Shown: positions 24,174-33,895 of the stretch, piece by piece
Layout of the letters: the number at the start of each line of letters is the position of its first letter
Numbering within the stretch: position 1 is the stretch's first letter
Notes under the pieces: generated by a model
Databases searched by the model: none
The model's input: only the letters and a program-made list of their open reading frames with translations
What the model was told of the DNA's origin: nothing
Assembly (NCBI GenBank): GCA_937136455.1
Contig: CAKZOO010000113.1
Coordinates: 248,001 to 312,000, forward strand
Reading direction: 5' to 3'
Length of the DNA stretch: 64,000 nt
Origin: an uncultured Flavobacteriaceae bacterium
GTDB taxonomy: Bacteria; Bacteroidota; Bacteroidia; Flavobacteriales; Flavobacteriaceae
Made by a program: the position numbers and the translations under genes

Positions 24174-27100
24174 ATGAGCTCTAGGTTTCCATATACGATT
24201 TACAGTGCTTCTGCTGGTGCGGGGAAGACCTCTACATTGACCATCAGATACCTCACGTTAATTCTCAAAGACGATCGAACACTTCCATCTAGAGAAATTT
24301 TAGGACTGACTTTTACCAATAAGGCAGTAGATGAAATGAAAAAGAGAATTTTGGAATCGCTTCAAAACTTTTCAGATGCCACCGAGTCCAACAACTACCT
24401 CTTTAAATCAGTACTAGATGAAATCAACAGCACCTCTGAAAGTCCAATTGACGCATCAACCCTAAGGGCAAGATCCCGAAAAAAGCTCAAAGAATTACTT
24501 CACAATTACGCTTATTTTGATATTGCGACCATTGATAAATTCAACCATCGACTCATTAAAACCTTTGCGAAAGACCTCAAGCTCCCCTCTACCTTTAAGG
24601 TCTTATTGGATCGTGATGACTTTTTGAATCAAGGCTTAGAAAAACTGTTTTCAAAACTGTCTAAAGACGCTGCACTAAAAGAGGCTATGGTTGCATTTGC
24701 AATGGAAAAAATTGATGACAATAGAGCCTGGGATATTTCAAAGGAATTATTTGATACGGCTACATTGCTCTTTGACGAGACGCACTTTAAGGCCTTAGGA
24801 CAGTTGTCGACCAAAACGGATGAGGATTTTAAAAAGTTGCTAAAAGTGACCAAGAGCAAACTTGAGGATATAGATGATCAGCTCACAAAGCTCTCAAAAA
24901 ATACTCTTGAGCTATTGGATGAATTGAGTTTGACAAATGATTTTTCAGGGAATTATTTTCCAAATTTCTTGAAAAAGTTAGCCTTAGGAGATCGCTCTAT
25001 GAAATTAGAAGCTAAATGGCTTCTTAACTTTGAAGATCAAGATCCCTACAACAAAAAAACACCAGAGGATAAAAAAGAAGCCATCGATCAACTAAAGCCT
25101 GAGTTAAATCGAGTCGTGACGAAAATTATTTCCTTGTTTAAGGAGTTGGCTTATATACAAAACGCCTATAAAAACATACAGCCGCTCAGCTTGATTTTTA
25201 AGGTGCAGCAAGAGTTGAATGAACTCATGCAAGAGCAGCAGAGTCTTCCAATAGCAGAATTTAATAAACGTATCTATGAGGTGGTTCGTAAACAAGCCGT
25301 TCCATTTATCTACGAGCGAATAGGAGAACGTTATAAACATTTCTTTGTAGATGAATTTCAGGACACCTCTGTCTTGCAATGGGAAAATTTAATTCCCTTA
25401 GTTTCCAATGCACTGAGTAGTGAAGAAGGGACAGCCATGCTTGTTGGAGATCCCAAGCAAGCCATCTATCGATGGAGAGGCGGAGCTGCTAGTCAGTTTA
25501 TGGAGCTCTACAACCACCCACAGCAGCCATTTCCAGTCGAAGGAAAGCCTGTTAATTTAGGAACCAATTACAGATCATCAAAGACCGTAGTTAACTTTAA
25601 CAATGACTTTTTTGAAGCTACTGCTGATCTTTTAGTGGATCAAGATTTAAAACAGTTGTATCTGAGTACCAGCAGACAGGAAGTTCACCACACCAATGAA
25701 GAAGGCTGGGTTTCTATTGAATTTGTTGAGGGCAAAAGAATCGAAGATCGATCAGCCCAATACTGTCAAAAAACACTAGAGTATATTCAGAAAATTGTAG
25801 ACCGTGGATTTTCCTATGCAGACATCTGCGTATTGACTCGAAAAAATGATCAAGCAGTCGAATTAGCAACGCATTTGACGGCCCATGATATTCCCATTAT
25901 ATCGTCCGAGTCCTTGCTTTTGAACTCTAGTCCCCAAGTGTGTTTTCTAATTGATTTACTCTATGCATCCAATTGGCCAAAGGAACTCTATTATCAAGCT
26001 GTTATACTGGAATACCTCTACAGCGATCACCCAGATCAATCACAAAAGATCAAAGAAGCTTTAGAAAATTTTAATCAGCATTTAGAAGAACACTATGAGT
26101 TTTCAATGAATTATTTTAGTTCTTGTGAGCTCTTTGATGCACTCTCCTATGCGATCGAGCGATTTAAATTAGCGGATCAGTCATCAGCCTATATCAATTA
26201 TTTCTTGGATCAGGTGTACGAATACCTCCAAACACAAAATTTGGGAGTTGCAGCATTTCTAGAACTTTGGGAAGACCACAAAACACAGTGGAGTGTCAAG
26301 AGTCCTAAATCGGTCAATGCTGTTCAACTGATGACCGTTCACAAATCAAAAGGCTTGGAGTTTGAATTTGTGATCCTTCCTTTTGCAGAACAGGAACTCA
26401 ATCGACAAAAGAACTCCGATGTTTTATGGGTAGCGGTCGATCCTAATCAATTTGCAGGTTTTGATCAGTTGCTCTTTAATAAAAATAAGACCCTTGAAAA
26501 TTTCAATACAACGACTGCAGAATTAGTACAAGCAGAAGATCGTCTCAAGAGAATGGATAGTTTAAACATTCTCTATGTAGCACTCACAAGAGCGATTAAG
26601 GGGCTTGTAATCATTTCCAATTGGGATCTTAAAAGTGGAGGCGATTTTAAAGAAGGGACCATTTCTCATCTCTTGTATTCTTATTTAAAAAAACAACCCG
26701 ATTGGGATCAGGGAATGCTCTATCAAATCAATAGCCTTGAGGTCTTAGCAACAACAACAAAACCCCAATTGAAGGGGGAAGAACTCAGTTTTAGATATTC
26801 TCATAAAAAAGAAGCCTCCTACAGCTTACTCACTCACGAAAAATTACTGCTAGACGATGCCGCCTATCAAGCTAAAGAAGCCGGAACGACCTGGCATCGA
26901 TTCTTAGAATTTGTATACTGTGAAGAGGATTTAGACTATGCAGGAGTAAAACTGTTAGAGGAATACCCCTTTGAAGAAAAGGAGCCTTATTTAATTAAGG
27001 GAGCTGAAATTGTATCGCATCCCGATTTAAAAGCGTATTTCAGAAAGGAGAACACCTCTGTTAACGAGCAGCGAATCTTTACAAAGGACGGATTGGAACT

Positions 27101-27290
27101 TCGCCCTGACCGTTTGGTTTTTATGGATAAAGAAGTGGTGATTATCGATTATAAAACAGGAGAAGAACGAGAAGATCACAATCTGCAGCTCAATCTATAT
27201 GCAAAGGCTTTAGAAGAATTGAACTATACGATAAGCAAAAAGCTAATCGTTTATATACACAAAGAAATAACCATTAAAAATGTTACTTAA
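24174..27290 (+). CDS. AddA-like UvrD-family helicase/nuclease
   Basis: Large 1038-residue superfamily 1 helicase with a C-terminal nuclease, the AddA/RecB type that processes double-strand breaks for recombination. Walker A is SASAGAGKTSTL near residue 11, motif II is VDEFQDTS near 392, motif IV-V LGTNYRSSKTV and motif VI ILYVALTRA follow, and the PD-(D/E)xK nuclease is at the end (LRPDRLVFMDKEVVIIDYKT). The kbl-type gene begins directly after its stop and the AddB-like gene follows that, so the three form one unit. RecB and RecC are not suggested by the neighbour. Confidence 0.9.
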   Translation: MSSRFPYTIYSASAGAGKTSTLTIRYLTLILKDDRTLPSREILGLTFTNKAVDEMKKRILESLQNFSDATESNNYLFKSVLDEINSTSESPIDASTLRARSRKKLKELLHNYAYFDIATIDKFNHRLIKTFAKDLKLPSTFKVLLDRDDFLNQGLEKLFSKLSKDAALKEAMVAFAMEKIDDNRAWDISKELFDTATLLFDETHFKALGQLSTKTDEDFKKLLKVTKSKLEDIDDQLTKLSKNTLELLDELSLTNDFSGNYFPNFLKKLALGDRSMKLEAKWLLNFEDQDPYNKKTPEDKKEAIDQLKPELNRVVTKIISLFKELAYIQNAYKNIQPLSLIFKVQQELNELMQEQQSLPIAEFNKRIYEVVRKQAVPFIYERIGERYKHFFVDEFQDTSVLQWENLIPLVSNALSSEEGTAMLVGDPKQAIYRWRGGAASQFMELYNHPQQPFPVEGKPVNLGTNYRSSKTVVNFNNDFFEATADLLVDQDLKQLYLSTSRQEVHHTNEEGWVSIEFVEGKRIEDRSAQYCQKTLEYIQKIVDRGFSYADICVLTRKNDQAVELATHLTAHDIPIISSESLLLNSSPQVCFLIDLLYASNWPKELYYQAVILEYLYSDHPDQSQKIKEALENFNQHLEEHYEFSMNYFSSCELFDALSYAIERFKLADQSSAYINYFLDQVYEYLQTQNLGVAAFLELWEDHKTQWSVKSPKSVNAVQLMTVHKSKGLEFEFVILPFAEQELNRQKNSDVLWVAVDPNQFAGFDQLLFNKNKTLENFNTTTAELVQAEDRLKRMDSLNILYVALTRAIKGLVIISNWDLKSGGDFKEGTISHLLYSYLKKQPDWDQGMLYQINSLEVLATTTKPQLKGEELSFRYSHKKEASYSLLTHEKLLLDDAAYQAKEAGTTWHRFLEFVYCEEDLDYAGVKLLEEYPFEEKEPYLIKGAEIVSHPDLKAYFRKENTSVNEQRIFTKDGLELRPDRLVFMDKEVVIIDYKTGEEREDHNLQLNLYAKALEELNYTISKKLIVYIHKEITIKNVT

Positions 27291-28487
27291 ATGAACCCTA
27301 CTTTTAACACATTTCTACAAAAGGAATTAGATCAGATTGAAGCCGATGGCTTGTATAAAAAAGAACGCATCATCAGTTCCAAACAAGGAGCAGAAGTGGA
27401 CCTTACCGATGGGAGTAAGCTCATCAATTTGTGTTCGAACAACTATTTGGGACTCTCTTCTCATCCACAGGTGATTAAAGCAGCAAAGGATGCCTTGGAC
27501 ACCCATGGATTTGGAATGTCTTCAGTTCGATTTATCTGTGGAACTCAAGACATCCACAAAGAATTAGAGGATAAGATCTCCAATTTCTACGGTTTGGGAG
27601 ACACCATCCTTTACGCTGCCGCCTTTGATGCCAATGGAGGTGTTTTTGAGCCCTTGTTTGGACCAGAGGATGCAATCATCTCGGATGCCTTAAATCACGC
27701 GTCGATTATCGATGGAGTACGTCTGTGTAAGGCGAAGCGTTATCGCTATGCCAATTGTGATATGCAGGATTTGGAAGCACAACTCAAGGCTGCAGATCAG
27801 GAAGGAGCACGTCATAAAATCATCGTAACCGATGGTGTGTTTTCCATGGATGGAATTGTAGCTCCACTCGACAAAATTTGTGATTTAGCGGATCAATACC
27901 AGGCCTTAGTTATGGTCGATGAATGTCATGCTGCTGGATTTTTAGGGGCCACAGGAAGAGGTTCTCTAGAGGCTAAAGGAGTTATGGGAAGAGTGGATAT
28001 TGTTACTGGAACACTAGGAAAAGCTTTAGGTGGAGCCATGGGAGGCTATACCACGGCATCCAAAGAAGTAGTCGCGATGCTTCGTCAGCGTTCAAGACCT
28101 TATTTGTTTTCCAATTCACTTGCTCCATCCATTGTAGGAGCTTCGATTAAGGTTTTTGAACTCATTGAAAACGACACCACTTTAAGAGATCGCTTAATGG
28201 AAAACATGGATTATTTTAAGGCAGAAATCAAAGCTCTTGGTTTTGATATCAAGGAAGGAGATGCAGCCATTATCCCCATTATGTTATACGATGCGAAACT
28301 CGCTCAAAAGATGGCTGCTCGCTTGTTGGATTTTGGAGTCTACGTCATTGGATTTTTCTATCCTGTAGTTCCCAAAGAGCAGGCGAGAATTCGCGTTCAA
28401 CTTTCAGCTGCACTCACCAGAGAGGAATTGGAGCGAGCCGTAGCGGCTTTCGAAAAAGTTGGTAAAGAACTCGGTGTTATTGAATGA
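27291..28487 (+). CDS. kbl: Glycine C-acetyltransferase (2-amino-3-ketobutyrate CoA ligase)
   Basis: PLP enzyme of the alpha-oxoamine synthase family that links glycine and acetyl-CoA to 2-amino-3-ketobutyrate in threonine/glycine metabolism. The 398 residues show LCSNNYLGLSSHP, VMVDECHAAGFLG and the PLP lysine in TGTLGKALGGAMGGY. No threonine dehydrogenase gene is next to it. It sits between the two subunit genes of an AddAB-like nuclease, starting right after the first and overlapping the second as ATGA. A related synthase such as BioF or a sphingolipid-forming enzyme is possible, but length and motifs favour Kbl. Confidence 0.9.
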   Translation: MNPTFNTFLQKELDQIEADGLYKKERIISSKQGAEVDLTDGSKLINLCSNNYLGLSSHPQVIKAAKDALDTHGFGMSSVRFICGTQDIHKELEDKISNFYGLGDTILYAAAFDANGGVFEPLFGPEDAIISDALNHASIIDGVRLCKAKRYRYANCDMQDLEAQLKAADQEGARHKIIVTDGVFSMDGIVAPLDKICDLADQYQALVMVDECHAAGFLGATGRGSLEAKGVMGRVDIVTGTLGKALGGAMGGYTTASKEVVAMLRQRSRPYLFSNSLAPSIVGASIKVFELIENDTTLRDRLMENMDYFKAEIKALGFDIKEGDAAIIPIMLYDAKLAQKMAARLLDFGVYVIGFFYPVVPKEQARIRVQLSAALTREELERAVAAFEKVGKELGVIE

Positions 28488-31204
28488 AATCTTTCTTAAA
28501 AGATATTGCCCAACAGTACAGCGGTATTAAGGATCTCGAACAGTACTGCTTCATCTTGCCCAGCAAGAGAGCAGGGAATTTTTTGAGGACGTATCTCAAA
28601 GATTCGATGAGCAGTACCGTTTTTGCTCCAAAGATTACTTCGATTGAAGTCTTTGTAAGTGAACTGGCCAATACAGCATACCTGTCTGAAGAACAGCAAT
28701 TGTTTAGACTATATGAAATCTATAAGTCTGGAGCTCCTGATCCTATTGATTCCTTTGCGGATTTTAGCGGATGGGCCTCCACCTTATTGATTGATTTCTC
28801 TGAAATTGATCAGTATCTAGTCGATGCACAAAAGCTTTTTTCTTATCTAGAAGACTTTAAAAAATTATCGGAGTGGAATCCAACCGATGAGCCTAATGAG
28901 CTATTGAGTTCTTATGTCAAATTCTGGAAGTCGCTCTATCCGATGTACGAGCAATTAAAAGCTAGCTTGTACCAGGATCATGTTGGAACTCGAGGCATGG
29001 TCTATAGAAAAGCGGTAGAAGAGGTAGATCGCTATTTGAAAAAACACCAAAACACCAAATTTGTATTTGTAGGATTTAACGCACTTAACAAGGCCGAAGA
29101 GTTGTTGTTTCAACATTTTTTAGCAAGTGGAAGAACAAAAATCTACTGGGATATTGACAGCTATATACTCAATGATCAACATCACGATGCCGGGTTCTTT
29201 ATTCGTTCTTACAAAGAACAGTGGAAGCAGTTAAAAGAGCTTCCTTTGGAAGGAATCAGTTCAGAACTCGGAAAACCAAAAAAAATTGAAATCATTGGAC
29301 TTCCTATGCAGGTAGCACAGGGTCAGTATGTCGGAGAATTGTTGAGCGGAATGGAGCAATCGACTCTTAAAAATACGGCTTTGATTCTGGGGAAAGAAGA
29401 AAGTTTAAATGTCGTTTTAAACGCCTTGCCAAAAGAACTCACTCCCAATATAACGATGGGATATGCCCTTAAGAACTCAAAAGTATCCGGTTTTGTAGAG
29501 TTGCTTTTTGACATTCACACCACTGCCACATCGGATAGTTATAGGGCTACAGATGCCTTTAAAATAGTATTGCACCCTTTGTTTAAATCTTACTACAGCA
29601 AAGAGGTAGGTAGCAGCACGGATGCTCTAGTTTTTGCCATGAGAAAACGCAATTTGAGTTTTTGGAATTCTTCAGAACTACAAAAAATGAAACCAGAGGC
29701 AGCTAATTTGTTTGCAGCTGTTTTTTCTAAAGAGCTCCAGAACCCCAAACAATTTGTGAAACAGCTCTTAATTCTTGTAGAGCAGTTTCAAAAGATTGCT
29801 CATCAGGACCGAGATCTTGCTCTTGAGACTGATTGTATCTATATCAGTGGCTTACTTAAAAAGCTTCAATCGTGGATGGATCAGTACGAGTTCATTAATT
29901 CTCTTGTCGCTCTAAAGACGCTTTTTCAACGAATGTTATCCAAGTCAAACAACTACTTTAAGGGTGAGGCGATGGAAGGTTTGCAAATCATGGGAATGTT
30001 GGAGAGTAGAAATTTGGATTTTGAAACAGTAATTCTAACCCATCTCAATGAAGGTATTCTTCCCGGTGGGAAGAAAATGAATTCTCACCTTCCATATGAA
30101 CTTAAAAAGATGTACGGTCTCCCTACCTATAAGGAACGTGATGCTGTGTTTACCTATCACTTTTACAGATTGTTACAACGTTGTAAAAAAGTTTATTTGA
30201 TCTACAATATCGAACCAGAGGTCTTAGAAGGAGGAGAACCGAGTCGCTATATTGCCCAACTAGAGACTGACGATATCTTATCGCCAATGGTTCAAAAGAA
30301 AATTGTAAGTCCGCGCTTGAGTACTCAGACCAAACTGCCTATAAGCATCAAAAAGAGTGAAGAAGACGTTGCTTTGATCAAGAAGAAATTTCAAGACTTG
30401 ACTTCTCCATCGGCACTGATCACTTATTTGTGGAACCCCATTGATTTTTACCACTCCTATATTTTAAAAATCAAAGAGATACCAGAATTAGACACTCAAA
30501 TGCCTCATTATGTATTTGGAAGTATCGTTCATGATTCTCTGGAAGAATTGTATCAGGGATTTGTAGGAAAGGTATTGGAGGTAGAAGAGTTAAAGAACTT
30601 ATATCCGAAGGTTCAAGGGGTGGTGAATCGATTTTACGAACACTACTTTGTTCCACTGGACCACAATTCAGGAAAGAATATCATCGCTTATGAGGTCATT
30701 GTTTCTTATGTCAAGCGCTATATTCGATCCGACATAGAACTTTCCAAAAAGCAAGAGATCAAACTAATCGCACTTGAGGAGGAATTCAATATGCCTTTGG
30801 AATTAGCTTCTTTAGGAATGACTATCAATTGTCAGGGAAAATTCGACCGTGTCGAAGAGCGAAATGGAGTTTTAACGATCATTGATTACAAGACAGGGCT
30901 GGTTGAAGCCAAACAGTTAAAAATGAATTCCTGGGAAGCATTGAGCACCGATTACAGTTATTCCAAACAATTGCAATTGTTGTTTTACAGTATGATTTAT
31001 ATGAATCAGTACGAATTAGATGAACTTCAGGCAGGAATCTTTTCATTTAAAAATATCCAAGGCGGACTCATGCTTTTTAGTGAAGAAGGAAACACGATTA
31101 TAAACAAAAAAACCATTGATCAGTTTAAAGAACAGCTCACGCTACTCCTTGCTGAAATCATCGATTCCAATCAAGCATTTGTTGAGAAAGAACCCTCAAA
31201 ATAA
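28484..31204 (+). CDS. AddB-like PD-(D/E)xK nuclease subunit
   Basis: A 906-residue partner of the AddA-like protein. The N-terminal part (YCFILPSKRAGNFLRTYL) aligns in style with inactivated UvrD-like domains and has no Walker A motif. The nuclease domain is near the C-terminus, with QGKFDRVEERNGVLTIIDYK followed by TG. I do not see the set of four cysteines that binds an Fe-S cluster in Bacillus AddB. It overlaps kbl by 4 bases (ATGA). The pair should act as a dual-nuclease helicase in break repair; the naming rests on domain type and context. Confidence 0.82.
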   Translation: MKSFLKDIAQQYSGIKDLEQYCFILPSKRAGNFLRTYLKDSMSSTVFAPKITSIEVFVSELANTAYLSEEQQLFRLYEIYKSGAPDPIDSFADFSGWASTLLIDFSEIDQYLVDAQKLFSYLEDFKKLSEWNPTDEPNELLSSYVKFWKSLYPMYEQLKASLYQDHVGTRGMVYRKAVEEVDRYLKKHQNTKFVFVGFNALNKAEELLFQHFLASGRTKIYWDIDSYILNDQHHDAGFFIRSYKEQWKQLKELPLEGISSELGKPKKIEIIGLPMQVAQGQYVGELLSGMEQSTLKNTALILGKEESLNVVLNALPKELTPNITMGYALKNSKVSGFVELLFDIHTTATSDSYRATDAFKIVLHPLFKSYYSKEVGSSTDALVFAMRKRNLSFWNSSELQKMKPEAANLFAAVFSKELQNPKQFVKQLLILVEQFQKIAHQDRDLALETDCIYISGLLKKLQSWMDQYEFINSLVALKTLFQRMLSKSNNYFKGEAMEGLQIMGMLESRNLDFETVILTHLNEGILPGGKKMNSHLPYELKKMYGLPTYKERDAVFTYHFYRLLQRCKKVYLIYNIEPEVLEGGEPSRYIAQLETDDILSPMVQKKIVSPRLSTQTKLPISIKKSEEDVALIKKKFQDLTSPSALITYLWNPIDFYHSYILKIKEIPELDTQMPHYVFGSIVHDSLEELYQGFVGKVLEVEELKNLYPKVQGVVNRFYEHYFVPLDHNSGKNIIAYEVIVSYVKRYIRSDIELSKKQEIKLIALEEEFNMPLELASLGMTINCQGKFDRVEERNGVLTIIDYKTGLVEAKQLKMNSWEALSTDYSYSKQLQLLFYSMIYMNQYELDELQAGIFSFKNIQGGLMLFSEEGNTIINKKTIDQFKEQLTLLLAEIIDSNQAFVEKEPSK

Positions 31205-31217
31205 AGCTGGGAGAATT

Positions 31218-31673
31218 TTAATTCTGTTTATTAGCTGTGGTGATTTCAATAACGCCACTAGAACCTCTAAAACCGTATTGAGAAGTTTCTAAAACAGTTT
31301 TTAGAACTCTAACTTTTCGAATGGAATTAAAATCCAATCCTGGAGGCATACCTTCTCCATAAATATCTCCATCGACTACCCATATAGCGTATTTTGATCC
31401 TGAAGTTGGAGCGTAGATTCGATCCATAAGTAAGATCACCTTGTTGGCTTCCTTGTCAAAACGCGCATTGCCCAGGTGTTTTCGGATCGCCTGAAACAAA
31501 TTAGGAGCGTGAACATCCACCTTATAGAGGTTGAGATTGCTGAATTTATTATTTTTTTTCTTCTTAGTTCTTTTCTTTTTAACAGTTACTTCGTTAAGGT
31601 TAATGGTATCCTGCTGTGCATAAGCAGTTGCACTAATACTAAGGACAAAAATGAAGACTAAGAGTAATCGCAT
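31218..31673 (-). CDS. Stand-alone TonB plug-like exported protein
   Basis: A 151-residue exported protein. I start it at MRLLLVFIFVLSISATAYAQ, which gives a clean signal peptide; a longer in-frame start 21 codons upstream is unlikely. After a basic stretch (VKKKRTKKKKNNK) the C-terminal half resembles the plug domain of TonB-dependent receptors: YAIWVVDGDIYGEGMPPGLD, SIRKVRVLKTV and GFRGSSGVIEITT. There is no beta-barrel. It is divergent from the MATE gene and convergent with the AddB-like gene. The function is unknown. Confidence 0.75.
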   Translation of the reverse strand: MRLLLVFIFVLSISATAYAQQDTINLNEVTVKKKRTKKKKNNKFSNLNLYKVDVHAPNLFQAIRKHLGNARFDKEANKVILLMDRIYAPTSGSKYAIWVVDGDIYGEGMPPGLDFNSIRKVRVLKTVLETSQYGFRGSSGVIEITTANKQN

Positions 31674-31761
31674 CAGAGGTGAATTTGGATTTATTAATAG
31701 GACTATTAAATTTACGAAAGGTTTAATCCAAAACAAAAGCTTATTGGATAAACAATCTTAT

Positions 31762-31769
31762 TACCTTTG
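31762..31769 (+). promoter_or_regulatory. -7 promoter element of the MATE gene
   Basis: TACCTTTG matches TAnnTTTG exactly and ends 7 bases before the ATG at 31777. A TTG lies 15 bases upstream, slightly closer than usual. The predicted leader is only a few bases. Confidence 0.5.
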
Positions 31770-31776
31770 CCAATTA

Positions 31777-33120
31777 ATGAGCGTATCTACCAACCATATT
31801 CAGAGAAGATCGATTTTTAAAATTGCACTACCTGCAACTATTGCTGGTATCGCTGAACCTTTATTATCCTTAACTGATACTGCAATTGTTGGAAATATTC
31901 CTGAAACAGGATTGATGTCGCTTGCTGCTGCAGGAATTGTAGGATCTTATTTGTCGATGCTCATATGGGTTTTGGGGCAATCAAGAGCAGCATTATCCTC
32001 TTTAATTGCTCAGTATTTAGGTAGGGGAGAACTCCGAGAAATCGAAGAATTACCAGCCCAAGCCCTTGCGATTAATATTGTGATTAGCCTGCTTTTGGTC
32101 TTGGGATCCATCGCTTTTATGAGGCCTATATTAGAATTGATGAATGCCAATGGGACCCTGTTAGAATATTGTGAGTCCTATTTTAGAATACGAATTTGGG
32201 GCTTCCCTTTAACACTGATTACCTTTGGAGTATTTGGAATGTTTAGAGGACTACAAAATACGCTTTGGCCGATGCTTATCGCCGCTGTAGGTGCCTTATT
32301 AAATGTTGGATTAGACTATTTATTTGTATTTGGATGGGAAGACTATGTCCCTGCGATGTATCTTGAAGGAGCTGCTTGGGCTAGTTTAATTGCCCAGGGA
32401 GTTATGGCACTGATGAGTTTAATTCTCATGTATCGCAAGACCAATTTTAGAATACAATTTAAAGGCACAGTTCATCCGGAGCTCAAACGCTATGTCAAGA
32501 TGAGTCTTCACCTTTTTATCAGAACTCTAGCTTTAAATGCAGCATTGATCTATTCGGTTAAAACAGCCACGGCACTTGGAAATGAATATATTGGAGCTCA
32601 TACCATCGCCTTTAACCTATGGCTTTTTGCAGCCTTTTTAATTGATGGATTTTCTTCGGCAGCCAATTTAATGGGAGGAAAATTTCTGGGAGCAAAACAA
32701 TACGATTCACTCCAAGAGCTCGTTAAAAAGACCTCTGTGTATTCACTGCTCCTCAGTTTGCTGATTATGGGAACGGGAATTTTATTTTACGAGCCCATTG
32801 GATATTTATTTTCAAATGACCCTGAGGCTGTAGCAATTTTTAAAGAGATTTTCTTTGTCGTGATACTGTTTATGCCTCTTAATGCCTTGGCATTTGTATA
32901 CGACGGATTATTTAAGGGATTAGGAGAAACAGCCTATCTCAGAAATGTACTTCTCGCTTCCTCTTTTTTAGGATTCATACCTTTTGTTTATATCACAGGT
33001 CAATTGGGGTGGGGACTTCAAGGAATATGGCTTGGATTTGGATTTTGGATCCTTACTCGCTACCTAGCATTGTATATAAAATTTAGGCTTAAATTTTTAC
33101 CACTAGCTAGAAAGGCTTAA
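31777..33120 (+). CDS. MATE-family multidrug/cation antiporter
   Basis: Export protein of 447 residues with about 12 membrane helices in two homologous halves. I start at MSVSTNHIQRRSIFKIALPA because the -7 element lies just before it and the longer reading frame upstream encodes no conserved sequence and overlaps the divergent gene. Family features include PATIAGIAEPLLSLTDTAIV and the FRGLQNTLWPMLIA segment. It is probably a DinF/NorM-like exporter driven by Na+ or H+; the substrate is unknown. Confidence 0.92.
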   Translation: MSVSTNHIQRRSIFKIALPATIAGIAEPLLSLTDTAIVGNIPETGLMSLAAAGIVGSYLSMLIWVLGQSRAALSSLIAQYLGRGELREIEELPAQALAINIVISLLLVLGSIAFMRPILELMNANGTLLEYCESYFRIRIWGFPLTLITFGVFGMFRGLQNTLWPMLIAAVGALLNVGLDYLFVFGWEDYVPAMYLEGAAWASLIAQGVMALMSLILMYRKTNFRIQFKGTVHPELKRYVKMSLHLFIRTLALNAALIYSVKTATALGNEYIGAHTIAFNLWLFAAFLIDGFSSAANLMGGKFLGAKQYDSLQELVKKTSVYSLLLSLLIMGTGILFYEPIGYLFSNDPEAVAIFKEIFFVVILFMPLNALAFVYDGLFKGLGETAYLRNVLLASSFLGFIPFVYITGQLGWGLQGIWLGFGFWILTRYLALYIKFRLKFLPLARKA

Positions 33121-33139
33121 TTTTAACAAAACATCACCA

Positions 33140-33895
33140 ATGAATCAGGGATCAATTAGCAGTCAAATCGAAGGAGCCATCGCTCATTTGACATTTTCAC
33201 ATCCAGCTGGAAATTCGTGTACTTCAAAAATGCTCAGTGAATTGACATCGCAAATCAATCAGTTGAGTGAGGACGCCTCTATTAAGGCTATTTTACTTCG
33301 ATCACCTGAGCACACTGCCTTTTGCGCGGGAGCCAATCTCAGCGAGGTCGTTTCCCTATCCAACATGGAAGAAGCTAAGGAGTTTTTTATGGGCTTTGCA
33401 CGATTGATTTTAGCGATTAAAAACTGTCCGAAATTAGTCATTGCTAGAGTTCATGGAAAAGCTGTCGGTGGAGGAGTTGGAATTATCGCAGCTTGTGATT
33501 TAGCCTTTGCAACGCGCAAGTCGAGTTTGCGTTTATCAGAAATCAATTTGGGAATAGCTCCCTTGGTGATTGCTCCAGCACTAATTCGAAAAATTGGAGT
33601 TTCTGCATTTTCAACATTGAGTTTAAATCCCACCGATTGGTTGGATCACAACTGGGGTTATGAACGAGGATTGTTTACTCAGAAATACGATTCTTTAGAG
33701 GCCTTGGACGAAGATTTAAACCGACGTTTAGAAAAGATAAGTGAGTGGAGTCCTCTAGCGATGAAGGCATTAAAGAATTCGCTGTGGGAATCAACAGAAT
33801 CATGGGATACGCTTTTAGAATCAAAGGCAGCATCAACAGCGCGATTAGCACTAAGTGATCACACTCAAGAACAATTAAAGAAATATAAAAACTAA
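33140..33895 (+). CDS. Enoyl-CoA hydratase/isomerase family protein
   Basis: Crotonase-fold protein of 251 residues. The oxyanion-hole segments are AFCAGANLSEVV and KAVGGGVGIIAACDLAFATR. The glutamate usually found after the second segment in hydratases is replaced in EINLGIAPLVIAPALIRKIG by a non-acidic context near Leu-Gly-Ile, so hydratase, isomerase and other crotonase activities all remain possible. Its stop overlaps a 32-codon small gene as TAATG, which in turn overlaps the queD-like gene. Confidence 0.85.
   Translation: MNQGSISSQIEGAIAHLTFSHPAGNSCTSKMLSELTSQINQLSEDASIKAILLRSPEHTAFCAGANLSEVVSLSNMEEAKEFFMGFARLILAIKNCPKLVIARVHGKAVGGGVGIIAACDLAFATRKSSLRLSEINLGIAPLVIAPALIRKIGVSAFSTLSLNPTDWLDHNWGYERGLFTQKYDSLEALDEDLNRRLEKISEWSPLAMKALKNSLWESTESWDTLLESKAASTARLALSDHTQEQLKKYKN

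Noticed and set aside
31212..31225. AGAATTTTAATTCT symmetry as terminator between addB-like and plug-like genes
   Set aside because: The loop would be only two bases and there is no T run, so a stable hairpin is unlikely.
31651..31776. Longer N-terminus for the MATE protein
   Set aside because: The extra 42 codons have no family similarity, overlap the divergent plug-like gene and lie upstream of the probable -7 element at 31762-31769.
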